Shown: positions 1 through 10,768, counted from the first letter of the stretch. The stretch is 64,000 nucleotides of DNA from Hydrangea macrophylla (GCA_033977485.1 CM066988.1:54001649-54065648), one strand, 5' to 3'. Numbers and translations are program-made. Notes: a model not told the origin generated them from the letters alone.

Positions 1-392
1 ATGACGATGGATACTATCCGGGAGGGGAATACACCGAGGATGGTCCCACTAACGATGTCTATACCGGGGAAGACTACTATGCTGATATTTATGCTAGCTG
101 AAGATCTGGAGATAGTTATTAGTTTATTATTTATGTTTAGACTATTTTGTTGTATTTGGTACTTGGGCATATGTTGCTTCCAAACCTTATATACTTCTGC
201 TATACCTTTATTGTTGTAATAACTCTGATGTTTGTAATAGAAGTAACGAATATTTATATCCAGTTTGTTGTTATTACTATGCTTGTTGTAGACTAGTACT
301 GTGTGGTGTGGATAATTAGTGACATTCACCAGTCATTCCCTATGGACCCAAAAAGGAAATTATGTTTCTCTATTTTTGCGGCTCTGGGGCCA
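1..392 (+). repeat. 3' part of the 5' LTR of an old Ty3/Gypsy element
   Basis: The stretch ends in CA at 391-392, seven bases before a sequence matching a tRNA-Met primer site, which is the usual layout of an LTR end. The LTR start lies outside the window. A 72-codon frame at 1-219 is probably chance within the LTR. This is the outer, older element into which the Athila element at 2818 inserted. Confidence 0.65.
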
Positions 393-399
393 GGATTTT

Positions 400-411
400 T
401 GGTATCAGAGC
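400..411 (+). other. Primer binding site (tRNA-iMet type) of outer Gypsy element
   Basis: TGGTATCAGAGC is the standard plant retrotransposon primer site complementary to the 3' end of initiator tRNA-Met. It follows the LTR end after a 7-base spacer and sets the plus orientation of the outer element. Confidence 0.85.
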
Positions 412-542
412 TTTAGGTTGTGATACTTTTGTTTACTAACAATTCCACACCATCTAGTCCTAGAGATTTAAGATCCCTGAGAAGAGATATGAGTTTGAGA
501 TAAGATCGTGCTTTTGACGATAGATAGTTTTTCCTTGCAGGT

Positions 543-1577
543 TATCATGGTCCAGCGTTTCATAGATTTGTGGATGACCCTTATGGAGGACACGTGATCC
601 ATGGGAATACCATGGAACCAGCTGATCCAGAATGATACCAGGATTGCGTGTGGCAGATAGCTAGTCGTTATTTGGACGAGGATATGTGGAAGGCCCTCTA
701 TGTTGATGGACGAACTCACCCAACCCAGATGCGTATGGATGTTTTCCATTCAGCGAGGATTGGCAGAGATATTTATCAGGAGATTTTACGTTTGATCCAG
801 ATTAAGCTAGAGATGGATGCTATCGAGCTACGAGCTATTCTTGGAGGACCTATTGAGGCAGCACCTGCAGTAGTGCCACCACCACCAGTACCCGAGGTAC
901 CCATTCCAGAGCCACAGGAGTAGCCCGAGGAGCCAGAGTCACCAGAGGCCGAGCCGATGGTCGAGGTTGGCCCAGAGGAGGATTCCGTGGAGGACATCGA
1001 GCCAGTTGAGGATGACGAGGAGCCAGAGAAGGTTCCAAAGGAAGACCCAGAGCTAGTAGATGAGGAGATTTTGCCAGTAGGGGATGACATAGGAGTAGTG
1101 GGAGATAAGATTTTGGAGGATATTGCAGTTGAGCCTGAGGTAGAGGAGGTAGTCGTACTAGAGATACCTGTGGTGTTTGATTTACCAACAGGACATGTAC
1201 TTCATATAGAAGCTATTGCCAATATGGCAGCTGAGTGGGTAGCAGCGATGGTTGTACATCCAGCCGGACTTCCGATAGGACAAGTCACATTAGCAGATGC
1301 TATGGCTATTGTTGGGGATTTTCCTGAGTTGATCGCTGATGTTACTGAGCCAGCATTTGATATTGAGGAGATGGAGGTTGACAACATAATTGTTGAGGAC
1401 TGGGATATTGGGGTGGTAGTAGGAGCAGCAGCACCAGCCGAGGATGATCCACTGATAGAGATAGACATTTCACCTGAGGATGATGCACCAGCAGCGGATC
1501 GGATGCTGACGAATTTTGAGTCAGGATCTACAGGGGGTTTAGTTTTAGTTGTATATCAGGACATGTTGTCCACATGA
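543..1577 (+). pseudogene. Extra acidic ORF upstream of gag in the outer Gypsy element
   Basis: One reading frame runs about 345 codons with only two interruptions: TGA near 633 and TAG at 921-923. Both are one transition away from sense codons (CGA, CAG). The first part looks globular (Trp/Tyr-rich, around WQIASRYLDEDMWKALY). The middle is a proline-rich stretch, and the rest is very rich in Glu, Asp and Val. No retroviral domain is recognised. It sits between the primer site and the gag frame that starts about 500 bases downstream, so it is an additional 5' ORF, a layout known in some Tat/Ogre elements but not expected after a tRNA-Met primer site. Function unknown; it may be a diverged gag N-terminus. 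Confidence 0.5.
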
Positions 1578-2093
1578 TTTTTAGAGCATGAGAGATAACT
1601 ATTAGACCATAGCTTATATTATATAGCTAGATGCCACTAGTATAGTTGCCCTTAGTATTGTATTTTGCTTATGTCCCACGTGGTACACAGTTTGACTAAT
1701 GTGTACTATGCGGTACATCTTTTGATATATACGAGCAGTACGTTTGATATTGATCGTATGCTTGCTTTGATGTGTTATTTTGTAGAACTATTAATTCTTG
1801 TTGCTTCTCATCCTATCTTGTATTCGTTTCTGCAAGAAGACTTTCAGATAATCGATGTGTCTCTTGTAGGCAACACTCGTTATCAGTATGGTAGGACCCT
1901 TGAGAAATCACCAAGCGTGAATTGGAGCACCTATTCCGGAAGGAATGGACCCTTATGGAGTTTTTAAAGCACTCATACAGTGGATGTAGCATGTAGGCGA
2001 TACCTACAACCATGCTACTAATCAACGACCTGTCCAACCCCCAATTATACCATTCTAGCAGAGGCAAATAGGGGATAAGTTACTGGAAAATTT
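1578..2093 (+). other. Non-coding spacer between extra ORF and gag (outer element)
   Basis: AT-rich sequence without a convincing frame. It could be an intron-like or untranslated spacer of the outer element. The short frames here are broken and show no known domain. Confidence 0.4.
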
Positions 2094-2817
2094 TTGTGGG
2101 TTATGTTCCGAGAAGTTGACAGACTAACAGAATCATGGAAAGCCGAACAATCGATAAGAGAAATGGAGTTGATATTCAAAGCACTGGAATGCAATGAACA
2201 AGAGAAGCGTCGTCTTGCTACGTTCCAGCTCACCTATGCCACCGCAGATTCGTGGGAGGCTAAACGAGCCACTATAGGATGAACGCTGCGAGCGCAATGC
2301 CTTGGGAAATATTCAAAGGAAGATTTTTGGAGAAGTACTTTCTAGAAGATGAAAAGGATTACCAGGAGAAGAATTTCATGAGCTTAGTTCAAGGAGATTG
2401 GACGGTGAGAGAATATACCACACAGTTTGAACGACTGTCTCGATTCGCCCAGTATATAATTGATACACTGCAGAAGAAGGTGAAAAGATTTCATTTGGGA
2501 CTGAATCCCCATCTTCGCCATATGATGATTGGTCACCTGAACCAAAGTTTTGAAGGACTGGCCAGACTTACTGTAAGTCTAGAGAAGGACTCATATCCAG
2601 TACAGCGACCACAGATGAATCGACCACAGCCATCTAGGAACTTCCAACTGAGAAATTTCTAGACACAGACGCCGAGGAATACCCAAGAGTGGAAACTTCA
2701 GGAACATTTTCAAGGTAACAAGAGAACCTGGGAGGGAACTAGGAAGCCTCAATCAAGCTATTCCTGACCCCAGCAATATCGCCAGTAGGGACCACAACCA
2801 CAGGCATTGTTGACAGC
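2094..2817 (+). pseudogene. gag of outer Ty3/Gypsy element, 5' part
   Basis: The frames at 2094-2282 and 2279-2662 together resemble a plant Gypsy Retrotrans_gag domain: the WEIFKGRFLEKYF block is followed by TVREYTTQFERLSRFA, as in capsid proteins of Del/Tekay-like elements. A frameshift separates the two frames near 2280, and stops follow at 2660 and further on. The gene is cut at 2817 by the Athila element. Its zinc-knuckle end lies at 16701-16880, in the same frame once the inserted element and one copy of the target duplication are ignored. Confidence 0.75.
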
Positions 2818-3485
2818 TGACACGACTTGAAATGTGTTCTCTGAAGAGTACGTCCAAGTGTAGACAGTCGCGTCGCGTTAAAACCGGTAAGACCGGGTCG
2901 AATCCCAAAGGATGGAAGATAAAGGCAGAAAACTCTAGATTGAATCCTAAAATGAAATAAAAGGTGATTTCTTTGAGATGGGGGTTGCTAACAGTTCTAT
3001 AGAGTAAATAAAAGAAACAAGATAAAGTGAAGCAATAACTTAACTAGATAGAATGTAAAACCGTGATATGAAATTAAATATGAAAAAGAGTTGGGAATAT
3101 GTGAGTCTACAAAGTACCAACCACTACCATGACGTAACAAAAACGAACAGCTGGGGTTTTGTCCTTAGAGTATTCCTTATTTCAAAAATGATTAAGTTAA
3201 GCATCCTAGACACTAAGTATGTGAATTGCATACTTAGTGGTTCGATTACCTAGCTTATTTATGAAGGACTGAAATAAAAAGTTAATTAAAGCCATGAACA
3301 ATAACTAACAAATCAAGTATGAAATATTCGATGTGTTTGTTATGAGTGTTCATTGAGTTAATTAATCAAAAGAGCTCTTATTTCAAAATTCAGACTGCAA
3401 TTTGAACTAGGAAGATCAATTTGGGCTAAGTTCTGAAACAAAAGTTACTGGAATACAAAAGAGTACACCCAAGTCATAAACATAC

Positions 3486-3605
3486 CAATCGATTGACATT
3501 CTGTCAATCGATTGGTATGAAATGGCTTTCAATCGATTGACAAGTATATCAATCGATTGACTTGGAATCTATGTCAATCGATTGGATTCTGTATCCAATC
3601 GATTG
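3486..3605. repeat. Palindrome array A (CAATCGATTG x6), 3' LTR
   Basis: Perfect 10 bp palindromes start at 3486, 3505, 3530, 3550, 3575 and 3596, giving steps of 19, 25, 20, 25 and 21 bp. Flanking bases differ, so this is not a simple tandem repeat. In element sense it lies downstream of the TATA-like box, in the putative R/U5 region. Confidence 0.95.
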
Positions 3606-3976
3606 ATATTGACTCATTCACAGAATCATGGCAGAGGGCTGGGAACAATGTTTCTTCACATTATTCCCAACCAGGATCTACTCAAACATGTTTAATCTAA
3701 TATAAACAGAAATATTTTGAAGAAGATTATAACTAAAAGACATGGATTAAATTTTTAAATAAGAAATTTCAAAAATCAACTTCAAATCAAACCAAGGTAT
3801 CTCACAATTACTCAAGAAGCATAACAAAAAGGAAAATAAAAATAGACCTGAACTTAAACTGAATTTGAAAATACAAATCCTCCAACTTGAGCTTTGTTTC
3901 AATCCGAGATAACCATGAAAATCCTACAAGACAATACAAAAATGAGCTAACCCCTTACCCTCTTCACTCTCCTCCC

Positions 3977-3982
3977 TATATA
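3977..3982 (-). promoter_or_regulatory. Probable TATA box of Athila LTR (3' copy)
   Basis: TATATA read on the minus strand, followed by a GGGAGGAGAG run. It lies about 460 bases into the LTR in element sense and between the two palindrome arrays. The equivalent box in the 5' LTR is at 16234-16239. Assigned by motif only. Confidence 0.5.
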
Positions 3983-4090
3983 ATGTCAAGTTCACGGGCT
4001 AAAAGGTGTCCAGGTTCACTCCATAACGACTGGTCGTCACCTGATTGCTGAAATCTTGCTCCATTAACACAGACTGTTTCCAGTTTAAGT

Positions 4091-4204
4091 CAATCGATTG
4101 ACACATATCTCAATCAATTGATAAAACGTTCAATCGATTGGTAAAAACACCAATCGATTGATCATGAAATTATGTCAATCGATTGATATTATGTCAATCG
4201 ATTG
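4091..4204. repeat. Palindrome array B (CAATCGATTG x6), 3' LTR U3
   Basis: Motifs start at 4091, 4111, 4131, 4151, 4176 and 4195 (steps 20, 20, 20, 25, 19). The one at 4111 has decayed to CAATCAATTG; its partner in the 5' LTR is perfect, so the change came after insertion. In element sense the array is upstream of the TATA-like box, in U3. Confidence 0.95.
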
Positions 4205-4438
4205 GTATCAAGACTTCATCAATTTGTTTCTTGAGTTATCCCTTTCAACTTGTTATTCATTTTAACTTCAGAACCTGCACTCAAAGAGCTAAACACAACA
4301 ACATACCACGAAAAATACATCATTGTGTAAAGAAATGAATTAAAACACAAGTGCAGGTAATACTAGAGAAATGGGGTTAAATCCAGTCGGTTCTTACTCC
4401 TTATCGAGCTAATATTAAGATAATATCAGCTCTCATCA

Positions 4439-4449
4439 CGACCCCCAAC
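4439..4449 (-). other. Polypurine tract of the Athila-type element
   Basis: On the minus strand a G-rich tract (AGTTGGGGGTCG) directly abuts the 3' LTR, the position where plus-strand DNA synthesis is primed. Confidence 0.75.
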
Positions 4450-6453
4450 TAGCGCTTTACTAGTCTCTAGCAATGAAGCGGAATTAACACAAATTAAGAC
4501 GACCAACAATTTACGTTACAGTTTTATTGAGCTAAAACAAAAGAGAAATCCTAACTCACTGTCGCAGGAATCGCGGTTGCATTTAGCGTTTGCAACAAGC
4601 CTTTGAACCCTTAGGTTTACCCTAATGGATGAGTTGTGTCTCGTGAGGGTTTTCAGAGAATTTACCCACAAAATTCAAATGTCAAATTTCTAAACTCATC
4701 AAAGAACTTCAGTTTCTCTTTTATGCTAAAAATTCTGCTTAACAAGGACATGAATTCCTTTATCATGCTATGGAAGTAAACAACATGCTACAAAGTAACT
4801 ATTCAAGTTAAACTACATCTACAGCCTTTATATATCCTTGTGTGTGTGTGGGGAGTTAACAACTACGATAGAATTCTTTATCTTAGAATTATTTAGATTG
4901 ACATGTTTAAGACTTCATAGTTTCAACTCAATTCTCACATGGTTTACGCTCAAAATAACAATCACTCTGAAACTGGCGTAAAAATTATACACTCATAGTA
5001 TGAAGCTCAAATGAGTAAATGTAAAGGCAATCAAACATGCTTACATACTAGACACTGAAGAACGCTTGTTTTGAGGTGCATGAGTCCCATGGATGGAATA
5101 CCAATTACTTCAGGAGCGATCTACTGTGGAAAAACTCATTTCATACTTGAGATTTATTAATATAATCTAGAATCCTTAGGACTTGTGACAGAAATATGAA
5201 GAAAGGTTAAAGATGGTGAAATGTGGAATGGGATCAAGCATGTGACATATAATATCAACTTCACTTCGCCAATTTTATTTATCCAACCTCCAATTTCTTT
5301 CATTTCTTCATTTTTCACTGATTTCTCTTTTTTTTTTCTTTTTTTTTCTTTTTTTTACTTCTTCTCTTCCTCCTTAAATTATTCTCACAAAACCGTCACA
5401 TGCTTGACTATAAATATGTAATTGTAAGTAGAAGCATTGATTTGTGATAGGTAGATGGGAATTTAGACTTTCTCAGGTGATGAGGCGAGAAAACGATGGC
5501 CTAAATCATCTTCTAAACATAATAACTTATCTCGAGTATTTCCTGAGTTTTGAAAATAGTAGATCCTGAATGTTCTCCTGACGCATCAGCCAAATGAAAC
5601 AAGAATGAGACTCTCAACGAGATAAAAGTGTATTTCAAGAATTAACACGAGTTTTGCGATTAACCCTCAGAATAAAAGAATGGCTCAAAACTCACTAGGG
5701 TTTAAAGTTTCACTATTAATCCATTAATCATGACAATCGTATTTCATTCTCATTCAAAGATTCTTTCGTGATTGTCAACTCGTGCAAAATGTTTTCAGGA
5801 TATATTCGTGCTATGGACGTAAAACCAGATTAGTGACTAAGTAACATGTAATCGAAGTCCATAATATAACAAGAAAGACATGAATGCATCATTGCACAAT
5901 AAATTAGCGAGGAGAAACGAGGTTTTGAAAGTTAGAAATTCAACAACGGCATTTTTTTTTTTTTTTTTAAAAATGGAAGATCTAAAGTTAAACAGTAAAC
6001 AAGTGTGTGATTTAGATTCAAGAAAACACAGGTGTTGGATATCTACTTCCTACCCCCAACCGAAATCTACATTGTCCCCAATGGGAGTATTTCAAGTAAA
6101 AGAAGATATCACCTGATTCAATCATTTCAGCATAATTATGAGAATTCACCTGTTTTAACAAAACAATCTCCCCAAACAACCAAGATCAAGAGCAAATGGA
6201 TAATAATCGAAAGTATCAACAATAGAAACATAATCCATGAACAAAAAGAACTATCTGTAATAATAATGTCCAAAATCAATGAAGTCCAAGTACAGATATA
6301 AGCGAACACCAACTATTCAACCCAGCTTTCCAACCAACCAAAATAAACTATCCACAAATATACCGACATTTCCACAAATCAAACAAAAGAAAAACAAGAG
6401 AGATTACAAAATAAGAAACAACAAAATACTCTCTCGCTCTCCAACACTCCCTC
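4450..6453 (-). other. Long untranslated 3' region of the Athila-type element
   Basis: About 2 kb between the ORF3 stop and the purine tract without a supported gene. It contains a long pyrimidine run at about 5325-5360 and an oligo-T/A stretch at about 5950. Short frames here have low-complexity products and no recognised domain. Long non-coding 3' regions are common in Athila elements. Confidence 0.6.
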
Positions 6454-7950
6454 CTAAGGCTCAGCAGGGTGGTCACCAGATGACACGGGTGCACCGTCAT
6501 GAACAGGATCAACAGCTACCTCACCGTCACCCTCAGCAGCTATCCCAGTCTGGGCGACAGCCGCCGGGTCACTCACAGCTGGTGGGGGAACAGCAGCTGG
6601 AGGTGGTGGCGGTGTAGGTGTCTCCAAGATAACTCCCTCAGGCTGAGCCGACGTAGAAGCTGGGTCTGTCGGAGGGGGTGGCATAGATGAGCGCAAGGAT
6701 TGCTCAATCCCAAGCAACATCGAAATCTGCTCAATCTGACCACCTAGCCGTGACATCTGGGTAGCTAATAATAATTGCTCTGCCGTGAGCTCTCTAACCA
6801 TCGCATGAAGCTGTACTCTCGCGGCTCGCTCCTCTACCAAGAAGTCGTAAATGGTCTGGAGAGATGGAGGGGTAGATGTAGAGGCTGTAGGTGGCTCACG
6901 CATCCTCAATTCATACTGACCCTCAGCCTCAGTCGGCGTCCCTGAGTCCTCATCCTCCTCCTCCTCAACTATCACCGTATCCTGACCCTCCGCCTCAGTA
7001 GGCGTCCCTGGGTCCACGTCCTCTTCCTCTGACGTCACGTCTCCTCTCTTTCTCTTCTTTCTCTTACTACTCTCTCCTACCTTCCCCTTCCCCTTAGACA
7101 ATTTTTTAAATTGCGCTGCTGACCGTCTAGCAGCAGACTCACCAAAAACACCAATTTTCGATTTCTGCAACGACTCTCCTGCCGGTATCACCAACCCTGC
7201 CTCCTCGCACACTCTATGGATCACCCATGCACCTTTGAGGTGCTGGGCCTTGCTGGGATGACGCGTGGGCTCAACGAAGAACTCGATGAAGAGCCGAGCG
7301 AGGCAAATAGGTAGACCGGTCCCAATAGCATATAGAACTCTCGCGTACCACCCAGCGAAATCTAACTTATAAGTCGTGGGGAGGATACAGCTGCAGAGGG
7401 CCAAGTGGAGAAGGTGATAGTCCATAGTCAAATCATGATCATCAAATACTGGAATTCCTGAGTATTTCTTGATTTTTCCACCCGAAATCTCTGTAGCCAC
7501 AGTATCAAATGAAGGGAAAGGCCGGTCTGAATGGATAGGGTACAGGTGATCTGGCACCTCAGTAATATTCAATGCTCTAGCCATTGTAGCAGGACTAAAC
7601 TCGATTTGACGTCCCTGGACACAAGAGAAATAAGTGTATGGAACATTCGGGGCTTTAACCATACTCGCACAGGCTGCCCGAATCCAGGAAGCATAAACTT
7701 TCTTCTGAACAGTGAGGACGGGAATCCAGCTCGGAAAGGCGCGTAAACGCGTGAGATGAAATGGTGGCTTATCGTCGCTCCAGAGATTTTCAAATTGCCG
7801 CTCGACCATAACTTCTCTAGTTCCGAAATACTTGGTAAACCAAGTATTTTCTTTGTCATTCCTGAACCCGTGGGCGAGCGGCGGATCAGGGATCTCGAGA
7901 GAGGTGGACTTTTCTAGATGGGGCCCACTGTCCTTGGGCTTTGGAGCCAT
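6454..7950 (-). CDS. ORF3 of Athila-type element, plant-transposon-associated protein
   Basis: Unbroken 498-codon frame lying after integrase and before the 3' LTR, the place where Athila elements carry their so-called env-like ORF. Residues about 90-260 resemble the putative plant transposon protein domain (the block YFSCVQGRQIEFSPATMARA and the later ILPTTYKLDFAGWYARVLYA). Then come a basic KRKKRKRG cluster near residue 300 (possible nuclear signal), acidic runs with the block GTPTEAEGQ repeated twice, a likely coiled coil, and a proline/alanine-rich tail. No signal peptide or membrane segment is visible, so an envelope role is unlikely; a nuclear or nucleic-acid-related role is inference. 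It is intact while gag-pol is broken. Palindrome clusters lie 70-725 bases upstream of its ATG. The start is the first Met of the frame (MAPKPKDSG). Confidence 0.8.
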   Translation of the reverse strand: MAPKPKDSGPHLEKSTSLEIPDPPLAHGFRNDKENTWFTKYFGTREVMVERQFENLWSDDKPPFHLTRLRAFPSWIPVLTVQKKVYASWIRAACASMVKAPNVPYTYFSCVQGRQIEFSPATMARALNITEVPDHLYPIHSDRPFPSFDTVATEISGGKIKKYSGIPVFDDHDLTMDYHLLHLALCSCILPTTYKLDFAGWYARVLYAIGTGLPICLARLFIEFFVEPTRHPSKAQHLKGAWVIHRVCEEAGLVIPAGESLQKSKIGVFGESAARRSAAQFKKLSKGKGKVGESSKRKKRKRGDVTSEEEDVDPGTPTEAEGQDTVIVEEEEDEDSGTPTEAEGQYELRMREPPTASTSTPPSLQTIYDFLVEERAARVQLHAMVRELTAEQLLLATQMSRLGGQIEQISMLLGIEQSLRSSMPPPPTDPASTSAQPEGVILETPTPPPPPAAVPPPAVSDPAAVAQTGIAAEGDGEVAVDPVHDGAPVSSGDHPAEP

Positions 7951-8020
7951 AGGAGCTGCAAAAATAAGGAAACCAGAGAGTTAGGATAAAAGAATGGAGG
8001 CTCTGCATCTCTGTTTATGT

Positions 8021-8072
8021 CAATCGATTGAAGTTGTGTTCCAATCGATTAAGCCCTGATGTCAATCGATTG
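8021..8072. repeat. Palindrome array C (CAATCGATTG x3) upstream of ORF3
   Basis: Motifs start at 8021, 8042 (CAATCGATTA) and 8063, in exact 21 bp steps, about 70-120 bases upstream of the ORF3 start in element sense. Confidence 0.9.
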
Positions 8073-8388
8073 ACATCAGCGATTATAGGGGGCTGCCCAC
8101 AACAAGGTCTCACGTCCCCCTATCATTCATTTAATGGTCTTAAGACCATGAGGGGCTCCCTCGATTGTTTAGAAACAAGAATGATGAAGAAATGGAAGAA
8201 AATGGGTTTGAGGTTACCTCGATCAAAATCGCGGGTAAAACTTTGCCCACAGTGGTTGATGATGAGATTGATGATGATGATGATGATTTGTGGCCTGAAT
8301 CACTCTCCTTTTCCTCACCCTTTGTCCATGCGAGGTCAGAGGCGGTGGAGATGATGTAGCCGAGAGCGACGGTGGAGGTTGGGAGATG

Positions 8389-8390
<2 letters not shown>

Positions 8391-8436
<46 letters not shown>
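8391..8436. repeat. (GAT)n microsatellite in Athila element
   Basis: About 15 uninterrupted GAT units between the two palindrome clusters upstream of ORF3. A shorter GAT run lies near 8262-8285. Confidence 0.9.
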
Positions 8437-8439
<3 letters not shown>

Positions 8440-8555
8440 GGGGATTGAGGTTGGCTTCTCTTACCCAAAATCGCCTACTCCCTCTCTCTCTCACTGAATT
8501 TTGAATTGAAATGAGGGAGAGGGAGATGAACAGACATTACGTCTGGTGGGATTGT

Positions 8556-8675
8556 CAATCGATTGGCAATAGATGTCAATCTATTGAACAAAATTCAAGT
8601 CAATCGATTGACAAAATTGTCAATCGATTGGAAGCCATTTAATACCAATCGATTGACAATAATATCAATCGATTG
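8556..8675. repeat. Palindrome array D (CAATCGATTG x6) upstream of ORF3
   Basis: Motifs start at 8556, 8577 (CAATCTATTG), 8601, 8621, 8646 and 8666, steps 21, 24, 20, 25 and 20 bp. This is the same six-copy layout as in the LTR arrays, but internal to the element. Confidence 0.95.
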
Positions 8676-8949
8676 AATAAGAAATTCATGGGAACCCAAA
8701 TGTTCCTCGTGTGATCACCCCCAACAGTTTAAGAATTCATTTTCAAGATAAACTCAAGATTTCGATCATACAAACGAGGATCAAACCCCTCAATCACACA
8801 AGTAGGAAGAATTCATTCCAAACATCATCAATTCATGGTTCAAAATGGATTATTATCATCCAAAGAGTACAAGATCTTGGTCAAGAAACAAGCTAACACA
8901 AAGAAAACAAGAAACAAAATTCTGTCTTATTCATCTGCTACAGGAATTA

Positions 8950-9240
8950 TCAATTCTGTTCAGGTTCAGGGGAAGAAAAGTCTTCTCCTACAGCATAATC
9001 CATGGAGTACTCCACAATTTTCCCGTCCGAATCGATTTGAAGGTCTTCCAGAATTTCTTGAACTGCGCAAAGCAAATCCCAGGTATTCATATTGGCGACT
9101 ACTGCAATAGGGGAATCTGGGCATGAACTGGAAAGTGGAGTAAAAATTGGCCTTTCTTGCTCCCTCTGTTCTGGGGTTCCTGGAGACCGGACCCCATGGT
9201 AGAGCAAGTGTGGTAGGTAATGCAATGGATTCATTTGCCA
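8950..9240 (-). CDS. Small ORF between integrase and ORF3 (unknown)
   Basis: Frame of 96 codons from the Met at 9240 (the open frame extends to 9312). The product has an acidic, Ser/Pro-rich C-terminus and no recognised domain. It follows the integrase end by about 115 bases. It may be a spliced or degenerate exon of the 3' coding region, or chance. Confidence 0.3.
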   Translation of the reverse strand, partial: WQMNPLHYLPHLLYHGVRSPGTPEQREQERPIFTPLSSSCPDSPIAVVANMNTWDLLCAVQEILEDLQIDSDGKIVEYSMDYAVGEDFSSPEPEQN

Positions 9241-9355
9241 CGAATTCATCCTATAGCCAATCAAAAAGACAGATTTAAGAACAAAAATGTAATAAAACAA
9301 AGAGAAACACACAAAGAAAAGAAACTACTATACAACAACACAAAATTCTCACATT

Positions 9356-10768
9356 TCAAGAAGAATAATCAGGATCATCCAGGTGGATGGTCTCTGATTC
9401 TGGTTCGAATCTTTCCAAAAATGGTTTTAAACGTTGTCCATTGACTTTAAAAATATTACCATTCTTGGGATTAATGATTTCTATTGCTCCGTGTGGAAAC
9501 ACTTCTTTGACAACAAAGGGTCCTATCTACCTTGACCTCAGCTTCCCGGGAAAGAGATGAAGCTTTGAATCGTAAAGTAATACTTTCTGTCCCGGTTCAA
9601 GCTTCTTTCTCAGGATCGATCGATCATGCTTAGCTTTTAATTTTGACTTATAAGTTCGAGCACGATCATATGCATCATTCCTGATCTCTTCCAATTCATT
9701 GAGTTGTAATTTCCTCAATGTACCACTTTCATGGATATCAAAATTTAGCAATCTAGTGGCCCAATATGCCTTATGCTCCAATTCCACAGGCAAATGGAAA
9801 GCTTTTCCATAAATCAGTCTGTAGGGAGACATCCCAAGGTTTGTCTTGTACGCCGTTCTATATGCCCATAGAGCATCAGTTAAACGAGACGACCAATCCT
9901 TTCTATTGATGTTCACGGTTTTCTCCAGGATATGTTTGATCTCCCTATTGGCTAGCTCTGCCTGACCATTCGACTGTGGGTGATATGATAAAGCAATCTT
10001 ATGGTTAACCCCATATTTTTTCATCAGTGCCTCAAAAGGCTTATTGCAGAAATGGGTTCCACGATCGCTAATCATGGCTTTCGGTGTTCCAAATCTCGAA
10101 AGAATGTTTTCTTTTAAGAATGAGATCACTGTTCTGTGATCATTTCTCCTTGTTGGAACAGCCTCAACCCATTTGGACACATATTCGACTGCCAAAAGGA
10201 TATATTCGTAATGAGATGAAGGCGGGAATGGTCCCATGAAATCGATGCCCCAGCAATCGAAGATTTCAATAGTCATGATCGGGGTCATCGGAATTTCATT
10301 TCTCTTTGACAAACTTCCTAACATTTGGTATCTAGCACATGCTCTACAAAATGCATAGCAGTCTTTGAAAACTGTTGGCCAGTAGAAACCACTACTAAAC
10401 ACTTTTTGAGCAGTTTTTTGAGCTGAGAAATGTCCACCGCAGGCCTCTGAGTGGCAGGAAGCTAAAATTTGAGAGATATCTTCCTCTGGGACACATCGCC
10501 TAATTACTTGATCCGCACAGTACTTAAACAAGTACGGATCATCAAAGTAAAACCATCGGGCGATGGATAGAAACCTTTTTCTGTCAGGGGTGGACCAATG
10601 AGATGGGATCTCCCCTGTTGCCAAGTAATTCACAATGTCAGCATACCAGGGCAAACTAGTTGCGGCATAAAGTTGCTCATCTGGGAAAGATTCACTGATC
10701 GGAATAGATTGTGAAGAATTGTCTTCAAACGTCAATCGTGAGAGGTGATCAGCTACAACATTCTCCAC
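9356..10768 (-). pseudogene. Integrase of the Athila-type element
   Basis: The frame opening at 10768 has an HHCC zinc-binding region (His106, His113, Cys141, Cys144) and a DD35E core (Asp176 in GIDFMGP, Asp235 in SDRGTHF, Glu271 in NGQAEL), all present. An in-frame TAG at 9527-9529 replaces the conserved Trp of the RSRWIGPF-type block. The frame then continues to a natural stop at 9356-9358, so the C-terminal domain is cut off. A one-base loss near 10766 puts it out of frame with RNase H upstream. Apart from these two lesions the domain looks functional. Confidence 0.9.

Larger units (their letters stand above)
2818..4438 (-). repeat. 3' LTR of the Athila-type element
   Basis: 1621 bp, plus-strand ends TGACACG and CTCATCA, nearly identical to 15075-16695. 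It holds two palindrome clusters (3486-3605 and 4091-4204) on either side of a minus-strand TATA-like box at 3977-3982. Open frames inside it (for example 3068-3253) recur in both LTRs and look fortuitous. Confidence 0.95.

Noticed and set aside
776..1188. Ser- or Pro-rich ORFs on the minus strand
   Set aside because: Shadows of the acidic, low-complexity plus-strand frame.
6454..7950. Retroviral envelope gene
   Set aside because: The position fits the env-like label used for Athila, but no signal peptide, fusion peptide or membrane anchor is visible.
8556..8675. CRISPR-like array (short palindromic repeats with about 10-15 bp between)
   Set aside because: The repeats are only 10 bp and the gaps too short. 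There are no cas genes, and the context is a plant LTR retrotransposon. They are better seen as clustered sites.
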